A stretch of 64,000 bases of DNA from Isoetes taiwanensis (GCA_021234155.1 JAJEKV010000273.1:186001-250000), one strand, 5' to 3'; counted from the first letter of the stretch, positions 36,346-47,349 are shown. Notes: a model not told the origin generated them from the letters alone. Numbers and translations: made by a program.

Positions 36346-36627
36346 TCAATCTACTTTTGCTGATGTATCTTCCTCTATTTCTTCTAAGAAAATGAAACTC
36401 ACCTTCTTTAAGCGAATTACTGGCCATGCAACAAAGGTTCTGATGCTTTCACCCACTGTGTCTCCATCAGGATGCCTTCTGGATAATGATTCGTCGTTGA
36501 AATGGCAACTGGTTACTAGGATCTTCACATGATCATTTCCAAGAGGAACGCCATGGCATATTGCTTCCGGATCGACTGATTCTATCTTGCAATTTTCCAC
36601 CCTTCTCTTCAAATTCGTCGTCAGCAT
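36346..36627 (-). pseudogene. Fragment with GESIRTFVAWP motif (DUF8039/transposon-like)
   Basis: A 93-codon frame ends with HPDGDTVGESIRTFVAWPVI. The G.TVGEA.GTFVAWP pattern is typical of a domain in plant En/Spm-like and related transposon proteins (DUF8039 type). Only this domain end is visible, so it is a relic. It lies right of the chromovirus insertion and may be part of the DNA the element landed in. Confidence 0.45.
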
Positions 36628-36980
36628 GTAACATTATTCTCCAACGCTGTTCGAATCTCGCAAGATCATTGGATTAATTTGGAGCTTGGGATCTGGAAGA
36701 GTAGATGAACTTACATGAAGGCGCTCGACATCGCTTAGGCGCCGGCTTCTTCCCAGTTCTTTCGAGTTCTTCCTGTTCTTCCCAGTTCTTTCGAGTTCGA
36801 ATGACAAGAAAGGCTGGCGGCAAGATTAGGTGGTAGTTTCAAATTTTCCGTTAATTGTACTATTTTTTTACCGGCTGAGTGAAATCTAATTATGGGATTT
36901 GACAATACTTCCACGGCGTGAGAGCCATTTAATGCTCGTACAATCGCGTCCGGATCCATTAGGCCCAATCGTAAGATTCT

Positions 36981-37113
36981 GACCGTCGATTAAAAGTCAA
37001 TCCGCGAAATTTAAATAACCGCTCGCTTCTATCGGACCGTCGATGAAGAGTCGATCCGCGAAATTTAAATAACCGCTCGCTTCTATCGGACCGTCGATCA
37101 AAAGTCGATCCGA
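36981..37113. repeat. 54-bp tandem repeat, about 2.5 copies
   Basis: GACCGTCGAT starts at 36,981, 37,035 and 37,089, an exact 54-bp period. The unit continues with AGTCGATCCGCGAAATTTAA and CCGCTCGCTTCTATCG; the third copy is truncated. It lies directly upstream of the ORF of the next locus and could be a promoter array. Confidence 0.85.
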
Positions 37114-37907
37114 ATGAAACCCGTCGATCCAAAGCCAACCTACTCGGCTTATGGAAATCTATATAAGTTTTTGAATGTCATTTCTTGCTTTTTGATTGCC
37201 GAGACGCTCAAGAACTCCGAGGCGCTCAAGAACTCCGAGGCGCTCAAGATCGTCGCGAAGATGCCGCCCAAAGGTCGTGTTGCTCCAAACTTAGGCCGGG
37301 CCACGAGAGAAGCTGTTCAAGGTCAGTATTGTTCAAGTGTTTAGGCATCTGTTCATTGCTCTGATTAGTGTGCGATGTTTGCTTTCGTATTTCATTCGCC
37401 AATAAATCTTCTGCCTATACTCCTGTCTAGTATTTCTGTAGCAGTGACTTAAATTTCTATAGCTGCTCATACTCTTGTCTATCATTTCTATAGCTGCTCA
37501 TACTCCTCCTGTCTATTAATTTTACACCAGTGACTTAAATTTGCATTTGCATAATTAATGTCCCTCCTGTGTTAAATTGTCTGTTCTGTCTATAATTTGT
37601 CCACCTATGTATAAATTGGTATGACGGTGTTTCGTTGACCTGCCTTCGAGTGTATTTTCGCCTCTTTGTAATTGTCCGCCTTTTGAGTGCATGTGCGTAA
37701 TTGGCGGCGTATCTTAGGAATGAATGACCACTCGAAATCGCGCTAAGCGTGTATTGCACCCTCGTTTGCAGGGAGGAAGAGACAAAACCGATTGGTAGTT
37801 GCTACACCTCCTCCTAAGAAAGCAAGAGGCTCGGGAAGATACTCCAGCCAAGCTCAAAGCTCACGAGAAGAAGGGAAAGCCTAATGAGGAGGGCCTTGAT
37901 ATCCTAT
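37114..37907 (+). pseudogene. First exons of a decayed nuclear-type protein gene
   Basis: Frame open from ATG 37,114 (or ATG 37,261), with an 18-bp in-frame repeat at about 37,207-37,245 (EALKNS units). It continues MPPKGRVAPNLGRATREAVQ to a donor CAAG/GTCAGT at 37,321/37,322. An acceptor TTTGCAG at 37,765-37,771 restores phase into RKRQNRLVVATPPPKKARG, a basic, NLS-like segment. A stop follows at about 37,885, and one frameshift continues the coding sense (NEEGLDILCIVDG) before two more stops. The acid-rich ILHAEEEKMDGSAEWYVDV segment at 37,940-38,000 and KVDLVLHSGKKETDLMKKQG follow in that frame. The N-terminus of the locus below; family not recognised. Confidence 0.45.
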
Positions 37908-38935
37908 GCATTGTCGATGGATGATAGCGGATCCATTATCGAAGCGTTAATGAGATCCTCCATGCCGAAGAGGAGAAGATGGATGGCAGTGCGGAGTGGT
38001 ATGTTGATGTAGGCAAAACAAATGGTAAGGTAGATCTTGTGTTACACTCCGGGAAGAAAGAGACCGATCTTATGAAGAAACAAGGTATTCTTATCACTTG
38101 TGAGGACCCGAGGATGACATATGTTGTCAACTCCTAGTGGAGGTTGTGAAGAACCACAAGAAAGATCTCGTCGAATTACACATGCGGGCAAAGCGCTTTC
38201 AAAGATGGTCCGATGAAGAAGGGCGTGAGTCTTTGAGTCATGTTTCAAGTATGGATGGCCTCAAAATCTTTTGCTCTCACTCTAGTGTCTATAAGTGAAG
38301 GGGTGTCTGCGGTGAGGGAGAGCTTTGCGAGGACCTTCTCCAAGTTACTACCGGAAGAGTTGAAGCATGAAAATGATATCGGGGATGTATGAAGATTCTT
38401 TGGACTTAGGAAAGGACATCCCGGTACACCTTGGTGATGGCATTTTAAGAAAATGACTCGAAAAGAAATTGCATTTGGAGGCAATGAGTAGGCTAGTCAA
38501 GTATGCAGACAACTACCCACTTGGCCAATCTTTTACACATCCCATCCATGTTGACCCGTCAGGTGAGATCACATAAGTCAAGTCTTGTTAGCGGGAGGTA
38601 TGACCACAGCATGCTAGAGAAATCTTGAGGGCGATGGTGAAGAATCCAGGCCAAGTTCCTATGCCAGCAGACGTGCTTCCTTGGGATAGGAAAAAGGATG
38701 CTCCACTCCAATGGACAACACTAGAGGAGCTTACAGTGGAGAACCCTAATGTATGCTTCCTTATTATTGACGGACATCATTCTATTGAGGCTGCTTGATC
38801 CCTATCCAACCCCGGGCTAAGCAAAGCGGGACAAACAATGTATACGCTACATTACAACCACAAGAGGTGTCGGTTTTTAAGCCCTCATACCCATGCAGAG
38901 GACTTGGCAGAGATTAGTGCAACATTGAACGAAAT
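37908..38935 (+). pseudogene. ParB-like (GHHS) segment of the same locus
   Basis: Coding sense persists in alternating frames. The clearest part runs from about 38,606 to 38,798: ILRAMVKNPGQVPMPADVLP, LEELTVENPNVCFLIIDGHH and SIEAA, then TGA. The NP..VPMPADV...LIIDGHH.I.AA layout resembles the ParB/sulfiredoxin-like fold, whose nucleotide-binding loop is G(E/H)H(R/S)..AA. After the stop the frame goes on with RCRFLSPHTHAEDLAEISAT to a stop near 38,935. ParB-like domains bind CTP or act as nucleases, and are often joined to DNA methylases in phages. In plants this is unexpected. The assignment rests on one motif. Confidence 0.4.
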
Positions 38936-39009
38936 GGGCGAAGTCTTTCTTTAGAAAAGCTTAGTATATTAGGTGGAATAGAGTCAGATATATCAAGTAG
39001 GAAAGCGAT

Positions 39010-39345
39010 AGTAGACTAGGTCCGCGTGTGTCAGGCGTGCCAATTCGCGTCGTGCATGTATACATCTTTGCCAATTCGGCGCTGGCGTGTATTCATCTTG
39101 AGAATTGGCGCTGAATACGCCCGGGCAATTGGCGGTGTCTTTGCGTGATCAAGGCGCCGGTAGCGTATACACCGGCGTCTTGATCACGCGATACTATAGT
39201 CGGCGCTGGCGTGTATTCAGGAGAATTCGTGGATGAATACACACCCAGCGAATTGGCGGTGTAATCGCTTGATCAAGGCGCCGGGCGGCGTATTCATGCG
39301 GCCAATTCACGCCGGCGCCGAATTGGCACGCGCTGGCTTTGGCGT
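39010..39345. repeat. Cluster of GC-rich interleaved inverted repeats
   Basis: Modules AATTGGCG, GTGTATTCA/TGAATACAC, TTGATCA and GGCGCCGG recur in both orientations. The arms GCGTGATCAAGGCGCCGG (39,144-39,161) and CCGGCGTCTTGATCACGC (39,172-39,189) form a near-perfect 18-bp stem; GCGCTGGCGTGTATTCA and TGAATACACACCCAGCG (39,203-39,256) form another. It lies between coding segments, probably in an intron ending at the acceptor TTCATGCAG (39,430). Confidence 0.7.
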
Positions 39346-39430
39346 TTCGATTATCTGTTTGCTTGATCTAAAAGCGGTTCATTTTTGTATGCCCTGCTCA
39401 TATTAGCCGACATGCTTTCTTTATTCATGC

Positions 39431-39796
39431 AGCCCTTATATGGAACAAGTCTGTCGCCCAAACAATGGATAGAATATGGAAGACCCCGCAAACAAAACAA
39501 GGAGGAACGAAGTCGAGGAGTTTAAGGCATTGGAAAAGACCTTGGCTCGGACTATCATCAAGATAAAGAAACCAAGGGAAAAAGGCGAGGGAAAAAAGCG
39601 GGGAGGAAGCGGCGAGGCGTCCCGAAGCATCTTCGAGGTCCCTCTGAGATGCCTACAAGATCGTCTTCGCTACTGGGGGGTCCAGGCGAAGTGGAATGAG
39701 TTACGGGATGCTTATGCTCGTAAACGACTACCGGACCCAATGGGAAGAGTGCCTCCTCAAGATACTTCAATATTTGATCGAAGACTACCGAGATGA
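39431..39796 (+). pseudogene. Basic middle segment of the ParB-like locus
   Basis: Starts after a good acceptor (TTATTCATGCAG). One frame reads LIWNKSVAQTMDRIWKTPQT; after a shift the 106-codon frame 39,476-39,796 is Lys/Arg/Glu-rich (KIKKPREKGEGKKRGG) and includes YWGVQAKWNELRDAYARKRL. The next frame over continues as EECLLKILQYLIEDYRDDL near 39,745-39,800. No known domain. Confidence 0.35.
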
Positions 39797-39859
39797 CTTG
39801 ATTCTGAGACAAAATGTCCTTCATTGATTGTTGCACTCATATAAAGAACATGCGAAGTT

Positions 39860-41178
39860 ATGAAGGTAGCGGTTGGTCAAGAACTCGAAGCTATCGGTGA
39901 TGTAACATTGTACGAACTCGCACCGCTAGACAAGTATGGCGTGTCTGTTGATGACATCAAGAAATACGTCTTTTGGTCGAAGGAATTTCTGCAAAACAGG
40001 AAATCAAAGAACCAACAGCACACCACAAAACTATCAGATAAGGTGATGGGCGATTTGAGAAGAAAAGGTTGCAGATCACGAAAGATGTTGGTGGTGGCTT
40101 ACCTGCACTCCAATACCTGGTCTCTACCGGCTATAAAGGTCTCCTACCCGATACAACAATAGGCCCTCGCAATATTTCTCTGTTTGTATTGGATAGCAGG
40201 ACTGCAAAAGGAGAGAAGGGGATGACTCAACAGGAGTACAACAGTTTTTTTAGTAGCTGCATAGGCTTAACAACTCAGAAGCTCTTTACTATTGTCATCA
40301 TATGTCCCCCAGGAGAGCCTCATATGCATGCTTTGGTGGCTTCATACGACTTGGAATGCCTAAAGGTCGTTAGGGAAGGTTCTCTTCTCTTTGAGACAAA
40401 GGATACTGATTTGAGGATGCAGTTTAAAAGCGCTTGTATAATCTTCATAATGATATCCCTTGTGCCAGATGACGACTATGAGGTAGCAAAGAGCAAAGGG
40501 GCATCAGATAAAGGTGCATGGCAGTGTTTTCTTTTGGATGAACCCAACTTGAAAAATGTCTTCTACAAAGCAGATGATGAGGATGAAGCAAATGAAAGCG
40601 AGGAATTTGATGTTCCTAACCTCTACCGGAAAGACATCACTCTGGAATTGCTGACAAAAGAAAAGGGGCCCTTGAGTAAACATGGGTTTGCAATCAATCT
40701 GACAAGCTATCTTGTTGAGGCATTTGCACCACTTGATACCACTTGCTGTGAATTACATGTTGGAGGGTATATTGGTAGAGAGGCCCTGAAGACATCAAGA
40801 AGATGTTTAAGTTTCGTCAACGATGATCAGTCCAGGGATTTCCTTGAAGTGCTTTTCGAAAAGGTACTAGCCACGGTTGATTGGGGTCCTGTCAAAGATA
40901 AAAACCGTTGGCTTTGGTACCTTTCAAAGGGCGAACTACTAGTTCACAAAAGCCTCCAAGTGCAACTCGAATGTTCAAAAGCAATGCAACCCCGAGGAGA
41001 AGGCGAAATGCTAGCGGGAAGGCGTGAGACCATGGAGAAAAATATGAAGTCCATGCTTGATAACATTGCAGCGGTAATGTCCAGCAGAGGGCATACTGCG
41101 GTAGTTCTAATACCGGCCGGGATGATCATGCAAGCTCGGATGCAACCAGCGAGGTTAGGAATCAAACCCTTGTGGTAG
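39860..41178 (+). pseudogene. Large ORF with methyltransferase-like C-terminus
   Basis: 39,860-40,162 (100 codons, LDKYGVSVDDIKKYVFWSKE) overlaps the 369-codon frame 40,069-41,178, which probably continues it by a frameshift or small intron near 40,070. The long frame has YKGLLPDTTIGPRNISLFV, FTIVIICPPGEPHMHAL, an acidic patch (ADDEDEANESEEFD), then LVEAFAPLDTTCCELHVGG and REALKTSRRCLSFVNDD. The last two resemble the P.D.V.D.F.G.G....A....R.C...D layout of beta-type DNA methyltransferases, and ICPP could stand where DPPY is expected, but the catalytic (D/N)PPY and the GxG are not intact. A role in DNA modification is inference only; with the upstream ParB-like piece it recalls phage-type ParB-methylase proteins. 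Confidence 0.45.
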
Positions 41179-41421
41179 CTTTCATAGAAGAGAAGAATGT
41201 CCGAACTAAATGAGTGGAGTTGATGCTTCGACGATGGCTTGTCAGGGAGTGAAGTAGAGGCCTACGACTGGCTTTGGGGATGATGGCGGCGATGAAAGGT
41301 AATTCACACCGGCGCGATATGTAGCTTATTTATGAAGGACAAAAACGGCTTGGCGTGTATTGCAGACCACTTTGCATGGCTAACTCTTTGTTTTCCATGG
41401 TTGAGGGGCTCCACCGCTTGT

Positions 41422-42050
41422 GACAAAATCATTGTCTTCGATCTGAATGGTGTCTGTGTAAAAGCGTTTCCTAAGAAGCTTATTACTTGAGGGGATGACT
41501 TCGAGCAAGTCCCTCTAGAATCGAATACTAAGTGGATCTATCCTCGCCCACACTTAGAAGATATGATGAATGAGGCGTTCAGACTGTTTCGAGTTGCCAT
41601 CTGGTCCTCAATGGAATGCAGAAATGTTGATGAAGTACTTAGCATGTTACCAGGCATGAATCGAGACTTTGTGACGATTTGGGACCAAAGTAAGTGTATA
41701 AAATTTCCACATCCAAGAGATCCGGATGGCAAACTGGTCTTCGTGAAACATCTTGGTACTATGATGGATCAGCTTGGCATTCAAAAGAAAGAGGACATCA
41801 TAATAGTAGATGATGATGCTCTTAAGTGCTTTTATAATCAAGGTCAGGCTCTAAATCCACCAACTTATACTCCACAAGATTACTCAACAGATGAGTTTCT
41901 AGTCCATCATGAGTGGCTTGGCTGCTGGTAAAACAGTATCAGATGTTGTCAAAACGCATCCAGAACTAGATCGGACTAAGGAGATGGATCCCTATCTTGA
42001 GAGTTATTTGACAAAGAAAGGACTAGTCCCTCCAACACATAACAACCAAC
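41422..42050 (+). pseudogene. FCP1/NIF-like HAD phosphatase domain, broken
   Basis: Reads DKIIVFDLNGVCV at 41,422 (HAD motif I, where phosphatases have DxDxT; the second Asp is Asn here). An in-frame TGA follows at 41,488-41,490, then IYPRPHLEDMM, FRLFRVAIWSSMECRNVDEV (motif II region, WSS), FVTIWDQSKCIKFPHPRDPD, VFVKHLG and KKEDIIIVDDDALKC (motif III, VDD). The frame stops at 41,929-41,931, and a shift continues with GKTVSDVVKTHPELD to about 42,030. In the FCP1/NIF family the domain dephosphorylates proteins such as Pol II CTD. The missing second Asp and the TGA argue against activity. It lies 250 bp after the large ORF on the same strand and could be its last exon. Confidence 0.75.
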
Positions 42051-42328
42051 ACATAACAACCATTGACATTGACAACCAACACATAACTACCAACACATAA
42101 CAACCATTGACATTGACAACCAACACATAACTACCATTGACATTGACATCCAACATATAAAAATTAAATCCCCAACACATAACAACCAACACATAACAAC
42201 CATTGACATTGACAACCAACACATAACTACCATTGACATTAATAACCACAACCATTGGGTCCAACACATTTAAATTAAAATCCCCCTTAAACCCCCTATG
42301 GTTTGGGTGCATATTCACACGGGGGGTG
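42030..42328 (+). repeat. Tandem array, left arm of a long inverted repeat
   Basis: Units of CCAACACATAAC(A/T)ACCATTGACATTGACAA, about 30-45 bp, are repeated several times. The part 42,150-42,328 is the reverse complement of 42,547-42,735, with a loop of about 218 bp. The tip-proximal arm includes AAATTAAAATCCCCCTTAAA and GTGCATATTCACACGGGG. Confidence 0.8.
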
Positions 42329-42546
42329 ACTCCGGGCAACGAGAGTTGTTGGATAGGTATATTCACCCCTTATTCCTTAATCTACACCGTACGTAAAGTT
42401 CCTCGTTTGTGGGGTATGCAAGTACAAAATTTGCTATACTGTATAACAAGATTCGCAAAAATACTATAAGATTTCAAGCGGAATACTATATGGTGTTGAT
42501 TTTATGCGTAAAAAATACAATTATGAGGGCTCATTTGCCCCTACAT

Positions 42547-42735
42547 CACCCCGTGTGAATATGCACCCAAACCAAAGGGGGTTTAAGGGGGATTTTAATT
42601 TAAATGTGTTGGACCCAATGGTTGTGTTTATTAATGTCAATGGTAGTTATGTGTTGGTTGTTAATGTCAATGGTTGTTATGTGTTGGTTGTTATGTGTTG
42701 GGGATTTAATTTTATATGTTGGATGTTAATGGTTA
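42547..42735 (-). repeat. Right arm of the long inverted repeat
   Basis: Starts GTGTGAATATGCACCCAAAC, passes TTAAGGGGGATTTTAATTTA and then GTCAATGGTTGTTATGTGTT units. Arms match over about 185 bp with few mismatches, so a transcript would fold into a long hairpin. Foldback/MITE origin is likely; no target duplication was identified. Confidence 0.8.
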
Positions 42736-42739
42736 ATGT

Positions 42740-43400
42740 TGCAAAAAATTTTTTAGCCTTCGGGGCCTTAGGGACGCCTTGGGTGTGACAAAATTTTAGA
42801 ATTCAAACCGAAAAAAACTAGAATTGATTTGAGGCTTTCATCACTGTAGCTTTTGAATTTCATCACAATAAAACAAATAGAACATAAGTAAAAGTTACCA
42901 TAAAGATAGAGCAGATTGATCCCATTATTCTGAAAGTCATAAAGTTTGCAACACCTATACACAAACATTTTTCAACCTGGAATTTACTTGGCTGAGCCTT
43001 TGGCCTCCATGGATTCTTGTGGTGAGAAACCAAAGTGGAAAACTTTTCTGCTTGTTAGCACAAGGATCTAGAAGCCTTGGAATTTGCTTAATAACTGCCT
43101 CAAAATCTAAAAATGCATGGTAATTTTTTGCAAGCTTCATTCGAATGAGCCATAAAATAATATCCAATAAGCGCAATCAGATTAATCGCCTAGTAGGATG
43201 TGAAAGCTTATCAAACCCGGCCGAAAAATTGCTGTTTTAGCATAGATAACTTAACCAAACATATCCATATCATACACTATCAAAAAGATCTCGGAGAGAG
43301 CTTTCCAACGCAATAAAAATCATCTCAAACAGAGCTCTGGATCAAAAGTTATGATAAGAAATGTGTTGCCGGCGGGGAAACTGCACTACATGCGCCCTTC
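42740..43400. other. Spacer, no gene
   Basis: AT-rich. Short frames only; a 73-codon minus-strand frame at 42,955-43,176 has no known motif. Confidence 0.4.
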
Positions 43401-43409
43401 AAGCCCTTC

Positions 43410-43716
43410 ATGTGCCCATTATGCACCACACATACAAAAGAGGGCTTTGCTTTGTGAGCCATTGGTTGTTGACCATTATACACACCACACGCAAAAAAAG
43501 GGCTTTTGTTGTGAGCCATTGGTTGTTGACCATTATACACCACACGCACAAAAAAAGGGCTTTTGTTGTGAGCCATTGGTTGTTGCCCATTATGCACCAC
43601 ACACACAAAAAGAGGGCTTTTGTTGTGAGCCATTGGTTGTTGACCATTATGCACCACAGGCACAAAAAAAGGGCTTTAGTTGTGAGCCATTGGTTGTTGA
43701 CCATTGGAAAAAAAAA
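43410..43716 (+). repeat. 57-bp minisatellite, about 5.5 copies
   Basis: GAGCCATTGGTTGTTG occurs at 43,456, 43,513, 43,570, 43,627 and 43,684, an exact 57-bp period. The unit also holds CCATTAT.CACCACA and AAAAAGGGCTTT. Because 57 is divisible by three, two forward frames and two reverse frames stay open (forward 43,351-43,779, 142 codons, with 19-residue units containing CEPLVVDHY). The open frames are best explained by the period, not by selection for a protein. Confidence 0.9.
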
Positions 43717-43779
43717 AGGCTAAAATCAATGGCTCAGAAATGGTGCACTCTAGATGTACGCATTAGTACATCCATTTGA

Positions 43780-46660
43780 ATACATCACGAAATCATAGGA
43801 AAACCTTAGTGAAAAGCGTACAAAACACAAAGAAAACCCCCTGTTATTATGCTACATATTCAAGTGAATACAATGTAAAAAGTGTTCTGTGTATATTGAT
43901 GTGTTGTTATCTACAAATGCTAATCAAACACCACATTCTTCTCACTAAAACAAGAAAATGTTAAACCACCCACTACTATAATGCAAAAATTTGCAACAAT
44001 GCAAAACAGTATGTCATACAACACAACACTATATTGAACAAAGGGTATGCAAAAGTGGCGTGCTTTTAGACATAAATCCAATTTAAATGAACGATGGTTA
44101 TAGGTCTTTCCCACAGATGCTAAATTCTAAATCTCTTGTCACACCTGCAAAACAGAGGTTGCCACATCAACAATACAACACAATGCTTACATTTAGAATG
44201 TTAGACCTTGCTTAACTATAAACGTCAGTTCAAGGCTTCTGCTGATATCACCGATTGGAAGGAAAAAATATTGTTGTAGTTAAGATAGTGTTAATTATGA
44301 GAAACTCGCGATGATAGCATTATCCCACCTTGTGTTTGTATATTAACCTCATCTTTAATAGAAAACATGTAGACTGCACAGAATTTGCAAAGCAACACCA
44401 AACCTAAAGATAACAAAATCATAAGTTTAGAAAGTAGTCTAGGTATCAGATTTGAAAAAAGGGAATGCCTGGACACCTACTTCAGTACATAGATAAAATT
44501 TTGGACATTTACTTTCTCCATCCAAACCACTGCCATGGCAAATACCCTGCACAACACTTGTAACTGCAAATCAGAAAAGGCATAGAGGTACAATGTATCA
44601 GCTCAAGCAAAAAAGATAAGTTGTTTTACACGTGTGTCTATTTCTAGCATGTAGACACTTATTGCCAATCCAAGCCAAGGCAAATGCAGATTCAACAACC
44701 TTTGCATTCATGACTAAAAGAACAAAATGCAAAACAACATAGCAAACTTGTCAAACAAATAATTACCTGTTTGAGAGCACCTAAACATACGGATGGAAAC
44801 CTGCTGGCACATTGTGAATAATGTTAACTCTTGGCATCAAAGAAACAACTGCCTTGAATGAAGATGACAGAAATAGTGGTGGCCTACAAATGAAGAGTCT
44901 AATAAAGAACCATAAAATCTTGAAATTCTCGCAAAATTCTGAAGAGAGGAAAATCAGCTAATCCATAAGAACCTCCACGCAAAAACAGACTCTGGGTTTT
45001 AACTAACATAGTTATTCCAAGAGCCACAGTGACCCGGCTGATGGAGTCTGAACTGCTCTGCTCTAAGAAAATGTCTTGCAGCTTTTGTCACATCTAAGAC
45101 AAATAAAACAGGGTTTAGGTGTTAGAGTTCTACCTGCCAGTGATTCCTTTGTAAAAAGTCGTCTGATGCTTGCGGCTATGGATCAACAGCTTCAAAGATC
45201 TTAACCGGCTATGCTCATGTGATCTTAGAAAACTGGATTCTATTAACTCAATGGACATATATCAGATTAGATTCTTACAAATAACGTACTCAAAGTTAAA
45301 CAGAAGTTAAGCACGTACCTACAAAACATTCGGAAGATGCTCCTGGTCCCCTGCACAAATGAGAAGAAATATGATCAATATAATATGCATTGACCATCTC
45401 GGACTTCAAGAAAAAGCATGCACAGTTATAAAAAGAGAATGCTCAACTTGGTAAAGTATTCTCTGCGTATTTGATACATTGATATGGGAACATTTAGATT
45501 TGCTTAGACATTTGCTGACCTACAGGGGAGAGACAATGCTTAATTCAGAAAAATATAATGAATTTTACAATCTCAAACAGAGCAGATTCTGGTGGTAGAG
45601 CAAGAACCCTATGTGCAATTTATCAGATCACCTACATTACATCCTTCCAACGTTGTAGTGCAATTTTCTCTATTCATTTTTTTTTTCTAGTGCTTCATTC
45701 AAAACTCACAGCTTTCGGAGATCCAGCAAACGTGTCACAGATGTAGGAAATGGCCCAACCCTTGTGTTAACTCCCTGTAAAAGAAGACAGCGGACATGAA
45801 AAAGAAGATCTTCAAGTTTTAAAACATATCTTCAAGATAGCAATGCGGCTTCTGTACTTTCTACCTTGAGAGCCAAAGATTTATTTTCGAGAAGAGCCAG
45901 AGATTTGCTTTCCAGAAGCTCGAAATCCTGTCGAAATCCTGAAATATAACAGCATTGCAATTGACTTTGGTAAGAAAATCCTCGGATTCTTGGTGTCGTG
46001 CTAAGTTTCTTGGTGTCTTGCTGACCTATGATGATGCCGCCCAGCTGAAGAGCTCCACAGCTCCAGTGATGATCTGAACCAATGCAAGAGCCGGAGGCGC
46101 CAAATCGAGATTCGTAAGAAGAGAGCTGGTCCAAATTTCGTAGAAAGAAAGGGTTTTGGAAATTCGTCGTCATTGAATAGGGTCGGCTCGGCAACTTCGA
46201 AATATGAATTTAATGCTGGCAACCAAGATGCCGGGAGGGGGAACGCATGCGGGAAGGGAACGCCGCATGCGTCTGCACTGCGGCGTTCCAGGCACGAAGT
46301 CCAATACCTTACCAAAATAAAAAAAGAAGATATTCCATGGAAAATTCGATACCTTTAAAAGGCGAATTCGTGCGCCTCACTCTTATATTCATGTTCGTAT
46401 GAATACAAGATTTACAGATTTACCAGCTCTCATGTTGTAGAATTTAACTGCGATTTTTCACTTTTCTTTGTTTTTGTCTCGGATTTTTTTAGGCATTTGC
46501 TTTGTGTATCTCTATTCCAGAATATATGTTTCTTGCTTTCTTATTGTCCTTTGTGGATGTACGTACCTCCTTTGAACCTTGCCTTATGCTTTTTCAGCTC
46601 AAACAAACAAAATCCTTGGGGCAGAAAGACTCCTCTAAAGTTAAAGAAGCCTCAACATCC
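43780..46660. other. Intergenic DNA, no gene recognised
   Basis: AT-rich to about 45,800. Minus-strand frames at 45,832-46,194 and 46,001-46,315 overlap in a more GC-rich block (46,000-46,300) that could be a first exon, but no conserved motif is seen. 46,320-46,660 contains short frames only. Confidence 0.4.
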
Positions 46661-46699
46661 ACAGGCGCATAGGGACGAGTAATCCAAAAAAGATTTTAT

Positions 46700-47349
46700 C
46701 TATATGGGTACTCTAAGGGACGTGGGTACATCGACCCCGCCATCTGGGGAGGAAGAAAGAATAAGCTATAACACTTCACAAGGAGCCCTTGTTGTTGAAA
46801 TGAAGTACTTTAAAATAGCAAAAGTGCAGCCAGAATCTTTGTGAAACTTCTTCAAGCATTACATCAACAAGGAAAGCCTCATATGCCTCCTCAACAAGGT
46901 ACATGCAAGTTGACATGAAGGCATGACGTAAGTTCATCTGAAGAAGAAGGAATTGAGTCTGAACACATTGAATTTGCAGTCCTGCCTTCTAGAATGTCTG
47001 GGAAAAGGCCATTGGCTGGTCAGGTTGCTGCAAAGGAGCCAAAAAATCTGTAAAGAGGAAAGCCTTGCATTTAGGCACTGGTTCAACAGCGTCTGCACCA
47101 AAGAAAGCAAGAAGCAAGGGCAAGGCCAAGGCACCTAGAGTTCCCATTAAAGATAAGAAGCTAGACAAGATCAACGAGAAATTTGAAAAGATAAACCAGA
47201 TCAAAATGGTCCAAGGTGTTATATACCTCCCGGTCACTTCCATGAAAAAGCCTCCTAAAAACGAGCATGGAGAGAGGCCATTGCAAGTGATAAGGATTTA
47301 TTCTGACCACTTGAGAAATTTAAAGAAAAGAATTAGAAGTAATCCTTAG
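46700..47349 (+). pseudogene. Basic ORF upstream of a chromodomain remnant
   Basis: Frame near 46,950-47,349 is Lys/Arg/Ala-rich (ASAPKKARSKGKAKAPRVPI, KLDKINEKFEKINQIKMVQG) and reads out of frame from a plausible ATG at about 46,996. A single extra A in a run near 47,040 breaks it. Upstream, 46,703-46,840 reads gag-like acidic sequence. It could be decayed internal sequence of the second chromovirus; no motif proves it. Confidence 0.3.

Noticed and set aside
42030-42328. Tandem CCAACACATAAC array as telomere- or centromere-type satellite
   Set aside because: Only a few hundred bases, irregular unit length, and part of an inverted repeat.
43351-43779. 142-codon ORF as a repetitive protein gene
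   Set aside because: Open frames exist on both strands because the 57-bp period is divisible by three; no start context, intron or domain supports a gene.
46001-46315. Overlapping minus-strand ORFs near 46 kb as a first exon
   Set aside because: No family motif and no convincing downstream exons to 43.8 kb.
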